A DNA stretch of 64,000 nt from Bacteroidota bacterium (GCA_022562895.1 JADFOK010000007.1:1-64000); one strand, 5' to 3'. Counted from the first letter of the stretch, positions 35,174 to 45,004 are shown. Numbers and translations are program-made. Notes: generated by a model not told the origin, from the letters alone.

Positions 35174-36658
35174 ATGAAACACTTAATATTAACACTCATT
35201 TGCATTCCAATTTTAGCCATTTCACAAAAAGAGATTATTGATTTGGGTATTAATGGAAAAGACTTAACAACCATAGGGTGGTTAAATAGTTCTTTAACTT
35301 TAAAAGTTAGCAGCGGAGTAAGTGCTTATAAACCAAGAGGAAAAGACGTAGTTATAAAAACAATTGACTTAGTTAATGGAACGTTTTTGAATACTTATAA
35401 ATCAGAAAAAGGGATTGACGTAAATAAATATAATCAATATGGTAATTATATAGTGTCAGGTTCTCTAGGAGCTGTTTCAACAATATTCGACGGTTTAAAA
35501 GACGGAAGGGTTATTGGCATGGGCGGAGAAGTTTTAGGGGAAATAGATAAATTAGGAAGTAAAGAAATACATTGGGATAATGGAACTATAGGCTCTTTTT
35601 TAACGAAAGATTATTTAATAGAGATTGGACCGAAAGAAAAGGGTTATAAAAACACTAAAAAATTAGATAAAAAAAATCCGATAGAATGGCTTTTGTATAA
35701 GTTTGATTTAAAAACATTAGAAGAAAAATTAATACCAATAAATTTAAATGGTCTTTCCGGAAAAGAATATGCAATAGGATACACTTTTTTGGCTTATTCA
35801 GATGATAATATTTATCTTTTATCTAAAGAGTTTTCAAACACTAATGAGGGAAAATATCCTGATAATCAATCTTTAATAATTACAATCTTAGATCTTGATG
35901 GGAATATTTTAGAAAATAAAAAATTAGACATAAGCATTGATAATAGCAAATATCATTTTGCATATGCAGCTCTTAAAGGAGGGCAAGCCACTAAAATTGT
36001 AAATTCTGCAGCAACTTCAAACAATATTTCTGTTAGGGTTCCTAGATCTCAAGCAACAGGAACAATATATATAGATAATAAAAATAAGTTTTATTATGTT
36101 ATTTCAATTTTATCTGGGAATAAAGGTAATAATGGAGCATGGGTGCTAACTGCGAAATTTAATTTTTCTGGAGATAAACTATGGGAAAACATCCATAAAT
36201 TCATGGATAAAACACCTAGCAATAAAAATATGAAGTATATTTCATGTGACCCAAGAATAACAGATAACTTCCTATATTTTATAGAAGTCAATCAAGCTTC
36301 AAATAAATCGTTTAAAGAAATATCGAGCTTTTCAATGGTCACAAATTCAGGCGTGATTGTGAACGAACGGGAGTTTGAAAAAATAGACGGTATCTTCAAA
36401 AGAGGCGAAACCTGGCACAATTTAGTAACAGGTAAATATTTAAAAAACGAACTTTCCAAAAAAATAGTTTTATCAGACAATACATTAATGGCGTACTCAT
36501 TAAATGATAAATTAAAAGACTATCTAACTAATTTGAACATTGATAGAGAAACATTTTTCTATTCACATTATACAATGAATGGAGATTTATACTTACTTCA
36601 AGCAAATTATAAAGACCAAGTCTATAAACTTCTAAAATTTAATCATAATAGCAAGTAG
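35174..36658 (+). CDS. Secreted protein of unknown function
   Basis: The 494-aa product has a signal peptide (about 1-17, ending AISQ) and is otherwise rich in beta strands with repeated hydrophobic-turn patterns, possibly a propeller. No catalytic motif, cell-wall anchor or C-terminal secretion domain is obvious. It is 11 nt downstream of the PorT-like barrel gene and converges with gltX 8 nt later. I do not recognise the family. Confidence 0.7.
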   Translation: MKHLILTLICIPILAISQKEIIDLGINGKDLTTIGWLNSSLTLKVSSGVSAYKPRGKDVVIKTIDLVNGTFLNTYKSEKGIDVNKYNQYGNYIVSGSLGAVSTIFDGLKDGRVIGMGGEVLGEIDKLGSKEIHWDNGTIGSFLTKDYLIEIGPKEKGYKNTKKLDKKNPIEWLLYKFDLKTLEEKLIPINLNGLSGKEYAIGYTFLAYSDDNIYLLSKEFSNTNEGKYPDNQSLIITILDLDGNILENKKLDISIDNSKYHFAYAALKGGQATKIVNSAATSNNISVRVPRSQATGTIYIDNKNKFYYVISILSGNKGNNGAWVLTAKFNFSGDKLWENIHKFMDKTPSNKNMKYISCDPRITDNFLYFIEVNQASNKSFKEISSFSMVTNSGVIVNEREFEKIDGIFKRGETWHNLVTGKYLKNELSKKIVLSDNTLMAYSLNDKLKDYLTNLNIDRETFFYSHYTMNGDLYLLQANYKDQVYKLLKFNHNSK

Positions 36659-36665
36659 TATCTAA

Positions 36666-38177
36666 TTAAGCTAAAAACTCAATTGCAGTTTCTATTCTCG
36701 AAATAGCTTCTGTTTTTCCTAAAACTGAGACGATCTCAAATAATTCGGGACCTTTCATTTCCCCCACCAATGCTAAACGTAAAGGCATCATTACTTTTCC
36801 AAAACCAATTTCCTGAGACGCGATCCATCCCTTTATTATTGTATCTAGGCTCTTTGATGAAAAGTCATCTGTTTCTTTTAATAATTTAACAATGTTTTTT
36901 AATATTTCAGGGGTTTCGGTTTTAAATGCTTTTTTTGAAGCTTTTTCATCATAACTTTCTGGGGCTACAAAAAAGTATTCCCCCTGTTCCCATAAATCAG
37001 TAACAAAAACAATTCGTTCTTTAAGCAAAGAAACTACTGTTGTGATGTCAAGAGTTGTGTTTACACCTTTTTTATTGAGTATTTTAGAAAATTGTTCAGC
37101 TAAAACAGAATCATTTAACTTCTGTAAATAGTGATGTTGAAACCATTTAGTCTTTTCGGGATCGAACTTAGCACCTGCTTTATGAACACGTTCTAAGTCG
37201 AAATCCTCTACCAGATCCTTTAAATTAAATATTTCTTGATTCGTTCCTAAGTTCCACCCCAAGAGCGCCAACATGTTTACTACAGCTTCAGGCAAATAGC
37301 CATCCTCACGATAACCTGATAAAACAGTTCCATTTTCGGTTTTCCATTCTAAGGGGAATATCGGGAAATGGCCATCTTCCCCATCACGCTTACTTAGTTT
37401 TCCTTTACCCACAGGTTTCATAATCAGCGGTAAATGTGCAAATTGAGGAACCTCCCAATTAAAAGCACGATATAATAAAACATGCAAAGCCAAAGAAGGC
37501 AACCATTCCTCTCCACGAATAACGTGAGTAATTTCCATAAGGTGATCGTCTACAATATTTGCAAGATGGTAGGTTGGCATGCCATCGCTTTTAAATAGAA
37601 CTTTATCGTCAAGAGTGTTCGAATCTATTTCAATATCGCCCCGAATGATATCTTTTAAATGCAACGTTTCGTCCTGCGGAGATTTAAATCGGATCACAAA
37701 ATTTTCACTACGATCGAATTTAGCCTGTGTCTCTTCTGAAGTAAGAGACAGCGAGTTGATAAGTTTTAATCTATTATGCCAATTATAAATAAAGGTTTTC
37801 CCCTTAGATTCGTGATATTTTCGATGTTCATTTAACTCCTCTGTTGTATCAAAGGCATAATAGGCATTCCCAGAAGCGATAAGCTCCTCAGCATATTCTT
37901 TATATAAATGTTTTCGTTCACTTTGACGATAAGGACCAAATCCACCGTCTTTTCCGGGCCCTTCATCAAAGGGAATACTAAGCCAGTTTAAGGAATCAAT
38001 AATATACTTTTCTGCACCTTCAACGTAACGTGATTGGTCGGTATCTTCAATACGCAACACAAAATCACCAGCGTGCTTCTTAGCAAACAAATAATTATAC
38101 AATGCGGTTCTTACACCCCCTATATGTAAAGGTCCCGTAGGACTAGGCGCAAAACGAACACGCACTTTTTTAGACAT
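36666..38177 (-). CDS. gltX: Glutamyl-tRNA synthetase
   Basis: It charges tRNA-Glu. The 503-aa length fits the bacterial enzyme. The class I motifs are FAPSPTGPLHIGGVRTALYN (HIGH) and GKGKLSKRDGEDG (KMSKS region). The C-terminal all-helical anticodon-binding domain is complete. Because glnS is also present, this enzyme need not misacylate tRNA-Gln. It is transcribed against the surrounding plus-strand run. Confidence 0.97.
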   Translation of the reverse strand: MSKKVRVRFAPSPTGPLHIGGVRTALYNYLFAKKHAGDFVLRIEDTDQSRYVEGAEKYIIDSLNWLSIPFDEGPGKDGGFGPYRQSERKHLYKEYAEELIASGNAYYAFDTTEELNEHRKYHESKGKTFIYNWHNRLKLINSLSLTSEETQAKFDRSENFVIRFKSPQDETLHLKDIIRGDIEIDSNTLDDKVLFKSDGMPTYHLANIVDDHLMEITHVIRGEEWLPSLALHVLLYRAFNWEVPQFAHLPLIMKPVGKGKLSKRDGEDGHFPIFPLEWKTENGTVLSGYREDGYLPEAVVNMLALLGWNLGTNQEIFNLKDLVEDFDLERVHKAGAKFDPEKTKWFQHHYLQKLNDSVLAEQFSKILNKKGVNTTLDITTVVSLLKERIVFVTDLWEQGEYFFVAPESYDEKASKKAFKTETPEILKNIVKLLKETDDFSSKSLDTIIKGWIASQEIGFGKVMMPLRLALVGEMKGPELFEIVSVLGKTEAISRIETAIEFLA

Positions 38178-38341
38178 TATTTTTTATATTACACTTAAGA
38201 ATGTAAAGATACTATATCAATTATGAATTCAGAATCATGAAATTAATAAAACTTGGAGCAATTTTTGTTATTAAAAGATTAACATGATATTTTGAAATAT
38301 TATAGTATTTTAGATGTTCTGAATGTTGTATATAACCCATA

Positions 38342-41300
38342 ATGAGTAGTTTTAGTGTCATCCAGCAAAAGCTGGAACAATTTATTAAAAAATATTATAC
38401 CAATGAGTTAATTAAGGGAGCCATTCTTTTTTTTGCTACCGGATTATTGTATTTCCTAATTACACTTTTGGTGGAAAATTTTTTGTGGCTTAATATACTG
38501 GGACGCACTATATTGTTTTGGCTATTTGTAATAGTAGAGACCATTCTTTTTCTTAGGCTTATCGCCCACCCCCTATCAAAACTTTTTAATTTACAAAAAG
38601 GAATAGGCCATGAAGAGGCCTCAAAACTCATTGGGAATCACTTTCCGCAAGTGAGTGATAAATTATTGAATGTTATTCAGTTAAATCAAAATCAACGGGA
38701 ATCGGAATTATTAATAGCTAGTATTGATCAAAAATCTTCAGAATTGCAGCCTATTCCATTTAAAGGAGCGGTGAACTTTAGTAAAAACGTTAAATATTTA
38801 AAATATGCGGCTATTCCAATTATTGTTTATTTACTTTTTAGTGTTTTAGGCGATAAGGATATTTTTTCCAATAGTTATAAACGAGTAGTAAATTACGATA
38901 CTGCTTATGAAGCTCCAGCACCCTTTTCTTTTCAGGTTCTGAACAATTCACTAAAAGCAATCGAAAATAAAAGTTACACCTTGCAAATTCGTACTGAAGG
39001 AGTGGTAATACCCGAAAATGCTAATATTACATACAACAACGAAACCTATTATTTACAGCAAATAGCCCCCGGCCTATTTAAATACATCTTTTTACAACCC
39101 CAAGAGACTATAAATTTTAAATTGAACGCAAATAATGTGACTTCGAGAGAATATTCTCTTGATGTAATTAAAACCCCTTCTTTATTGGCTTTTGAAATGA
39201 TACTTGATTATCCTTCCTATACAGGGAAAAAAGATGAAATTTTAAAAAGCACAGGAAATGCTACAATTCCTGAAGGTACACGTGTAACCTGGGACATTAG
39301 AACAAAAAACACCAATATTGTTACCCTTAAAACAAAGGACACTTCCTATATTTTTATTCGAGATAGAAATGAGTTTTTATTAAAAAAAAGAATTTACAGA
39401 AAGTTGGATTATGCAATTACCACATCAAATGAGAATTTAAAGGATTACGAAAACATATCGTTTACTCTAAGTGTAATAAAAGATGAATATCCCGAAATTA
39501 ATATTCAGTCAAAACAAGATAGCACCGACAGCCAATTAATATATTTTCTAGGCAGAGTAACCGACGACTATGGTTTAACCAAACTTCAATTAGTATATTT
39601 TCCCTTTAGCGAAGAACAAAAAAAACAAATCGAAGAATTGCCTCTTAATAAATCAAATTTCGATCAATTTGTTTACACATTTCCTGGAGGGATTCCTTTG
39701 TCAGAAGGAACTACCTACGAATACTATTTTGAAATATTTGATAATGATGCCATTCATAATTTTAAATCCAGTAAATCGGCGATCTATTCTTATAGAAAAT
39801 TCACTAAAGATGAAAAAGAAAATGAACAGTTGAAAAATCAGGAGAACACCATCAAAGGATTGGATAAATCATTAAAAAATCTCAAGAAACAAGAACTGAC
39901 TTTAAAGGAGATTTCAAAATTACAGAAGGAGAAAAAGGAACTAAATTGGAACGATAAAAAGAAACTGGAGAATTTTATAAAAAGACAACAACAACAGGAA
40001 GAGATGATGAAGAAATTTTCAAAGGAGCTAAAAGAAAACCTTGAAAATTTTCAACCAAAGAACAATGAAAATGATCCATTCAAGGAACAACTTAAAAAAC
40101 GCTTTGAGGAGCATGAAGAAAAATTAAAAGAAAATGAAAAACTTCTAGAAGAGTTAGAAAGACTTTTAGATAAAATTCAGAAAGAAGAGCTTACCGATAA
40201 ACTTGAAAAGTTAGCAAAGCAAAATAAAAATCAAAAGAAAAATCTGGAACAACTTTTAGAGTTAACTAAGCGATATTATGTAACTAAAAAAGCCGAAAAA
40301 CTTTCGGAGGAGCTTTATAAACTTTCAGAAGAACAAGAAAAACTTGCCAATGCTCCCGATGAGGAAAACACCCAAGAAGAACAGGAAAAACTTAATGAAA
40401 AGTTTGAGGAGTATTTAAAGCAAATGAAAGAATTGCAAGAAGAAAACAAAGACTTAAAAGAACCGATGGACCTACCTCAAGATAAAAAAGGAGAGAAAGA
40501 AGTTCAGGAAGAGCAAAAAAAGGCAACCGAAAAGCTTGAACAACAAAACAAAATTGGCGCCTCACAGAACCAAAAAAAGGCAGCCAAAAAAATGAAGCAA
40601 ATGAGCCAGCAAATGCAGGCACAAATGATGGCAGGTATGATGGAGACCATTGAAGAGGACATAGATATGCTTAGACAAATACTAGATAATTTGGTAATAT
40701 TCTCGTTTGAACAAGAAGATTTAATGAACGATTTTAAAAGGATTGATTATGGAAATCCTGTTTTTGGTAAAAAATTAAATATTCAAAACGATTTAAAGAA
40801 AAATTTCCAACATATTGACGACAGTCTCTTTGCTCTATCATTACGACAACCTTTAATAAGCGGGAAAATAAATGAATCTCTTACAAACGTAGAATACAAC
40901 ATTAACAAAAGTTTAGAGCGCCTTGCTGAAAACCATTTACCCTATGGAATCTCCAGTCAACAATATACCATCACCGGAGCAAACAATCTAGCCGTTTTAT
41001 TAAGCGATTTATTAAATAATATGCAAAGTCAAATGGGGATGGGTGTTGGATTAGGAAAAGGAAAAGGCCAGGGCCAGGGTCAGGGAGAGGGGTTCCAACT
41101 GGGCGACATTATTCAGAAACAGGAAAGCCTAAATGATAAAATGAAAGAGGGCATGAAAAAGGGAAGTCAAAAAGGGAAAGAAGAGGGTGAAGAAGGAGAA
41201 GAAGGAAATGGTAAGGGAGAAGGAGAAGGCAACAATGGAAAAAGCGGAAATCAAAACGGGGATAATGGAAATGGAAATGGAGATAATGAAGACCTTAATG

Positions 41301-41704
41301 GCGAGCTCTATGAGATTTACAAACAACAACAGATGCTCCGTCAGCAATTACAAGATAGACTAAGTAAATTAGGTAAGAAAGGAAACGCCGGAAATTTACT
41401 ACGCCAAATGGAGGATATAGAACAACAATTACTTGATAAAGGTTTTAATCAGCGAACCCTGGAAAAGATGCTGAATTTAAAGTATGAATTACTTAAACTT
41501 GATGAAGCTAACTTTGAGCAGGGAAATGAAACCAGGAGAGAGTCTAAAACAAATAGAACAAATTATGAAAACTCGTTAAGAATAAAGCCTGAGGATATAA
41601 AAAAATATTTTAATACGACCGAAATTCTTAATAGGGAAGCGCTGCCCTTACGTCAAGAATACAAACAAAAAGTACAGGATTATTTTAAAAAGAAAGATGA
41701 TTGA
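38342..41704 (+). CDS. DUF4175-family large coiled-coil membrane protein
   Basis: The 1120-aa product has two N-terminal helices (about 22-75) and a third near 155-175, then beta-rich periplasmic-type domains (about 190-480). A very long charged coiled coil follows (about 490-770). Next is an all-helical region, a Gly/Lys/Gln-rich low-complexity linker (about 900-985, GKGKGQGQGQGEG...) and a C-terminal helical domain. The layout matches the DUF4175 proteins of Bacteroidota. The function is unknown; an envelope scaffold is a guess. It overlaps ybeY by 8 nt, so the two are cotranscribed. Confidence 0.85.
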   Translation: MSSFSVIQQKLEQFIKKYYTNELIKGAILFFATGLLYFLITLLVENFLWLNILGRTILFWLFVIVETILFLRLIAHPLSKLFNLQKGIGHEEASKLIGNHFPQVSDKLLNVIQLNQNQRESELLIASIDQKSSELQPIPFKGAVNFSKNVKYLKYAAIPIIVYLLFSVLGDKDIFSNSYKRVVNYDTAYEAPAPFSFQVLNNSLKAIENKSYTLQIRTEGVVIPENANITYNNETYYLQQIAPGLFKYIFLQPQETINFKLNANNVTSREYSLDVIKTPSLLAFEMILDYPSYTGKKDEILKSTGNATIPEGTRVTWDIRTKNTNIVTLKTKDTSYIFIRDRNEFLLKKRIYRKLDYAITTSNENLKDYENISFTLSVIKDEYPEINIQSKQDSTDSQLIYFLGRVTDDYGLTKLQLVYFPFSEEQKKQIEELPLNKSNFDQFVYTFPGGIPLSEGTTYEYYFEIFDNDAIHNFKSSKSAIYSYRKFTKDEKENEQLKNQENTIKGLDKSLKNLKKQELTLKEISKLQKEKKELNWNDKKKLENFIKRQQQQEEMMKKFSKELKENLENFQPKNNENDPFKEQLKKRFEEHEEKLKENEKLLEELERLLDKIQKEELTDKLEKLAKQNKNQKKNLEQLLELTKRYYVTKKAEKLSEELYKLSEEQEKLANAPDEENTQEEQEKLNEKFEEYLKQMKELQEENKDLKEPMDLPQDKKGEKEVQEEQKKATEKLEQQNKIGASQNQKKAAKKMKQMSQQMQAQMMAGMMETIEEDIDMLRQILDNLVIFSFEQEDLMNDFKRIDYGNPVFGKKLNIQNDLKKNFQHIDDSLFALSLRQPLISGKINESLTNVEYNINKSLERLAENHLPYGISSQQYTITGANNLAVLLSDLLNNMQSQMGMGVGLGKGKGQGQGQGEGFQLGDIIQKQESLNDKMKEGMKKGSQKGKEEGEEGEEGNGKGEGEGNNGKSGNQNGDNGNGNGDNEDLNGELYEIYKQQQMLRQQLQDRLSKLGKKGNAGNLLRQMEDIEQQLLDKGFNQRTLEKMLNLKYELLKLDEANFEQGNETRRESKTNRTNYENSLRIKPEDIKKYFNTTEILNREALPLRQEYKQKVQDYFKKKDD

Positions 41705-42119
41705 TTTTAATTCCGTCTCCAGTACAATTAATAAACTAGAAAATGAAAATATTATTTCAGAGTGGATTTCAGAAACAATTTCTTCTGAAGGATTTACAGA
41801 AGGAAAGATAACTTATATATTTTGTGACGATGAATACCTCAATAAAATTAATTTAGAATTTTTAAATCATGACACCCTGACAGACATAATAAGTTTTGAC
41901 AACAGGTTAGGGAAACAAATTAATGGCGAGATTTATATTTCGGCGGAACGAGTACGTGAGAATGCAAAGATCTATAAAACCAATTTTAAAGACGAATTAC
42001 ATCGTGTTATGATTCACGGCATTCTTCATTTTTGTGGTTATAATGACAAGTCTGATGCTGAAACAAAAATAATGCGTAACAAAGAAGAAGAATCATTAGG
42101 AAGACTCACCCAAATATAA
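41697..42119 (+). CDS. ybeY: Endoribonuclease YbeY
   Basis: A metal-dependent enzyme for 16S rRNA 3' end maturation and ribosome quality control. The 140-aa product has the UPF0054 core: YIFCDDEYLNKINLEFLNHD, DIISFDN, GEIYISAERV, and the metal site HRVMIHGILHFCGYNDKSDAE. The usual motif is HGxLHLxGYDH; here the third His position reads Asp (GYND), a variant seen also in relatives as far as I recall. It overlaps the DUF4175 gene by 8 nt. The mnmG gene follows after a 132-nt gap holding a parS site. Confidence 0.93.
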   Translation: MIDFNSVSSTINKLENENIISEWISETISSEGFTEGKITYIFCDDEYLNKINLEFLNHDTLTDIISFDNRLGKQINGEIYISAERVRENAKIYKTNFKDELHRVMIHGILHFCGYNDKSDAETKIMRNKEEESLGRLTQI

Positions 42120-42142
42120 TTTCCTGATTATCAGGATATTAT
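42116..42142. terminator. Hairpin after ybeY (possible terminator)
   Basis: CCTGAT (42123-42128), one T, ATCAGG (42130-42135) is a perfect inverted repeat, extended outward by ATAAT and ATTAT with a 2-nt mismatch. It begins at the ybeY stop. There is no T-run, so termination is uncertain; a protein binding site is possible. Confidence 0.35.
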
Positions 42143-42175
42143 AATAATAACTAACTAGTTTTAAGTAATTTACCC

Positions 42176-42183
42176 TATATTTA
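42176..42183 (+). promoter_or_regulatory. Possible mnmG promoter -7 box TATATTTA
   Basis: It matches TAnnTTTG except the last base. It lies 68 nt before the mnmG ATG, so parS would sit in the 5' leader. Confidence 0.35.
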
Positions 42184-42222
42184 CACCCTTAATTTTAAAC
42201 GTGGACACCAAATAAATGGACA

Positions 42223-42238
42223 TGTTCCACGTGAAACA
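42223..42238. promoter_or_regulatory. parS centromere site (ParB binding)
   Basis: TGTTCCACGTGAAACA, 16 bp, is identical to the widely conserved bacterial parS sequence bound by ParB/Spo0J. It lies 13 nt before the mnmG start codon. In many bacteria parS sites cluster within tens of kb of oriC. parA and parB are not in the window. ParB loading here could also affect mnmG expression. Confidence 0.93.
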
Positions 42239-42251
42239 ATTTTATTAAAGT

Positions 42252-44123
42252 ATGTTTCCAAACGAATATGATGTAATTGTTGTTGGAGCTGGACATGCGG
42301 GCTCTGAAGCAGCGTCTTCCGCTGCTAATCTAGGTTCCAAAACGCTGCTTATAACAATGAATTTGCAAAATATTGCACAAATGTCATGTAATCCCGCCAT
42401 GGGTGGAATTGCAAAGGGGCAGATAATTCGCGAAATCGACGCTATTGGAGGATATAGTGGAATAGTATCAGACAAAACAGCTATTCAATTTAAGATGCTT
42501 AATAAGTCGAAAGGACCAGCCATGTGGAGCCCTAGAGTACAAAGCGATCGCATGCGGTTTTCAGAAACCTGGAGACAGATGCTTGAAAAGACACAAAATC
42601 TTGATTTTTATCAAGAAATGGTTTCTGGACTTATAGTTGAAAATGATAGAATAGTTGGTGTCAAAACCTCTTTAGGATTAAAAATTAGATCTAAAAGTGT
42701 AATTCTCACCAACGGAACTTTTTTAAATGGATTAATTCATATAGGAGAGAAACAATTTGGCGGAGGGCGAGCAGGTGAAAAAGCTTCAACCGGAATAACA
42801 AAAGAACTAGTAGATTTAGGATTTAATGCAGGAAGAATGAAAACAGGTACGCCGCCAAGAGTAGATGGGCGGTCATTGGATCTAACTAAAATGGTTAAAC
42901 AACCAGGCGATGAAAAACCTGAAAAATTTTCCTTCTCAGAAGAAACCAAACCCCTTACAAAGCAACGATTATGTTATATGTCGTATACAAGCGATATAGT
43001 ACATGATATATTACGCACAGGATTTGACAGATCCCCCATGTTTAATGGGTCTATAAACAGTGTTGGGCCAAGATATTGCCCTTCAATTGAAGATAAAATA
43101 AACAGATTTGCAGATAAAGAGCGACATCAATTATTTGTAGAACCCGAGGGTTGGAATACTATCGAGTATTATATTAATGGATTTTCAACATCATTACCTG
43201 AAGAAGTTCAATATAATGCATTAAGAAAAGTGGTTGGTTTTGAAAATGTAAAGTTTTTTAGACCAGGTTATGCTATAGAATATGATTTTTTCCCCCCTAC
43301 TCAGTTAAAACACACACTTGAAACTAAAATGGTTTCGGGATTGTATTTTGCCGGGCAAATAAACGGAACTACTGGTTATGAAGAAGCGGCTTCACAGGGA
43401 CTTATGGCAGGGATTAACGCTCATTTAAAAATTAATGAAAAAGATGAATTTATACTTAAAAGAAATGAGGCATATATAGGTGTTCTAATTGACGACCTTA
43501 TTACTAAAGGCACCGAAGAACCCTATAGAATGTTTACTTCTCGTGCAGAGTATAGAACCTTATTACGTCAAGACAATGCCGATTTTAGATTAACACCAAA
43601 ATCACATGAAATTGGGTTAGCAAGCGACAAGCGCATGCAAAATATGGAAGAGAAATTAAAAAAGTCTAATGCTTTTATTCAATTTTTTAAGGATACCAGC
43701 GTTAGCCCTCAAGTTATAAATCCGATATTAGAATCGAAAAACTCTGCTTTAGTAAAGCAAAGCGATAAGCTATTTAAACCATTTTCGAGGCCAAACATTA
43801 CCATGGATGATATGAGAAAAATTGATTCTGTTGAAGGGTTTATAATAAAAAACGAATTGGATGATGAAGTAATACAACAAACAGAGATACAAATAAAATA
43901 CTCGGGTTATATCGAAAAAGAAAAATCAAATGCCGATAAATTAAATCGATTAGAAGGGATCAAAATTCCAGATAATTTCGATTACTCAAGATTAAGATCT
44001 CTTTCTTATGAGGCACTTGAAAAACTTAAAGCAATAAAGCCTGTAACTATTTCTCAAGCATCAAGAATAAGTGGTGTGTCGCCAAACGATATTTCAGTAA
44101 TGTTAGTTTATATGGGGCGTTAG
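42252..44123 (+). CDS. mnmG: tRNA uridine-5-carboxymethylaminomethyl modification enzyme MnmG
   Basis: The FAD-dependent partner of MnmE, which makes cmnm5U34 in tRNAs. The 623-aa length is standard. Motifs are the dinucleotide fold VVGAGHAGSEAA at the N-terminus, MSCNPAMGGIAKG, TPPRVDGRS, a conserved GLYFAGQINGTTGYEEAA, and the C-terminal helical domain for MnmE/tRNA contact. In many bacteria mnmG lies next to oriC and the par locus, which fits the parS site in its leader. A methyltransferase gene follows after 32 nt. Confidence 0.98.
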   Translation: MFPNEYDVIVVGAGHAGSEAASSAANLGSKTLLITMNLQNIAQMSCNPAMGGIAKGQIIREIDAIGGYSGIVSDKTAIQFKMLNKSKGPAMWSPRVQSDRMRFSETWRQMLEKTQNLDFYQEMVSGLIVENDRIVGVKTSLGLKIRSKSVILTNGTFLNGLIHIGEKQFGGGRAGEKASTGITKELVDLGFNAGRMKTGTPPRVDGRSLDLTKMVKQPGDEKPEKFSFSEETKPLTKQRLCYMSYTSDIVHDILRTGFDRSPMFNGSINSVGPRYCPSIEDKINRFADKERHQLFVEPEGWNTIEYYINGFSTSLPEEVQYNALRKVVGFENVKFFRPGYAIEYDFFPPTQLKHTLETKMVSGLYFAGQINGTTGYEEAASQGLMAGINAHLKINEKDEFILKRNEAYIGVLIDDLITKGTEEPYRMFTSRAEYRTLLRQDNADFRLTPKSHEIGLASDKRMQNMEEKLKKSNAFIQFFKDTSVSPQVINPILESKNSALVKQSDKLFKPFSRPNITMDDMRKIDSVEGFIIKNELDDEVIQQTEIQIKYSGYIEKEKSNADKLNRLEGIKIPDNFDYSRLRSLSYEALEKLKAIKPVTISQASRISGVSPNDISVMLVYMGR

Positions 44124-44155
44124 TTTGTTTCCCGTGTAGCATTTTAAACATAGTC

Positions 44156-45004
44156 GTGAAAAACCATTTGAAATCACATTTTTTAACTACCAAGGATTAT
44201 TTAGTTAGTGGGGAAGAATTTAGTTTGTTATATGATCATGAAAATGAAATGCTACAAACAGATCCGCAACCTCATAAAGACAATCTTCGTAATTATTATA
44301 ATAGCACCGCTTATATTTCACACACAGATAGCCATGAAGGATTTGTGGCAACCCTATACCAATGGGTAAAAAAAAGAGCACTTCGAAAAAAAACAGCCCT
44401 TATAACAACCTTAAATTTTGGACCAGGGAAATTATTGGATATAGGGGCCGGTACAGGTGAATTTTTATTATCAGCTAAAAAAAAGGGTTGGAAAGTTAAT
44501 GGAGTAGAACCCAATAATAAAGCCAGAATATTGGCATCTGCTAAAGGGATTGAATTAATAAAAACATTAGAAGAAATAAAAGGAAACTCTTACCATGTGA
44601 TTACTTTATGGCATGTTCTGGAACATCTTCCCGATCTTAAGGAAACGATTCAATCAATTGAAAGATTACTAATCACTGAAGGAATATTAATAATTGCTGT
44701 TCCGAATTTTAAATCCTATGACGCTAAATATTATAAAAAATATTGGGCGGCTTATGACGTTCCAAGACATTTATGGCATTTTTCAAGAAAGTCAATGAGA
44801 ATTTTATTTTCTGAAAAATTAAAATTAAAAAAAATCAACCCTTTAGTTTTTGATTCTTTTTATGTGAGTTTACTTTCAGAAAAAAATAAAACAGGAAGTT
44901 CCTTTTTTTTCAAGGCTTTTTTTATTGGCTTATGGTCAAATATATTAGCATGGAGAACTAAAGAATATTCTTCTCTGATTTATTGTTATAAAAAGGTGAA
45001 ATAA
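44156..45004 (+). CDS. Class I SAM-dependent methyltransferase
   Basis: The 282-aa product has the Rossmann methyltransferase core: LLDIGAGTGEFLLSAKKKGW (motif I), VNGVEPN (motif II), VITLWHVLEHLPDL (motif IV), then an AVPNF segment. The start is GTG at 44156; no ATG fits the family N-terminus. The first 70 residues contain no Cys-rich zinc site, unlike some related sugar methyltransferases. The substrate is unknown. It converges with holB across a 145-nt AT-rich gap in which I see no clear terminator. Confidence 0.87.
   Translation: MKNHLKSHFLTTKDYLVSGEEFSLLYDHENEMLQTDPQPHKDNLRNYYNSTAYISHTDSHEGFVATLYQWVKKRALRKKTALITTLNFGPGKLLDIGAGTGEFLLSAKKKGWKVNGVEPNNKARILASAKGIELIKTLEEIKGNSYHVITLWHVLEHLPDLKETIQSIERLLITEGILIIAVPNFKSYDAKYYKKYWAAYDVPRHLWHFSRKSMRILFSEKLKLKKINPLVFDSFYVSLLSEKNKTGSSFFFKAFFIGLWSNILAWRTKEYSSLIYCYKKVK

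Noticed and set aside
44126..44141. TGTTTCCCGTGTAGCA after mnmG, a second parS-like site
   Set aside because: It differs from parS at several positions including the central CACGTG, so ParB binding is unlikely.
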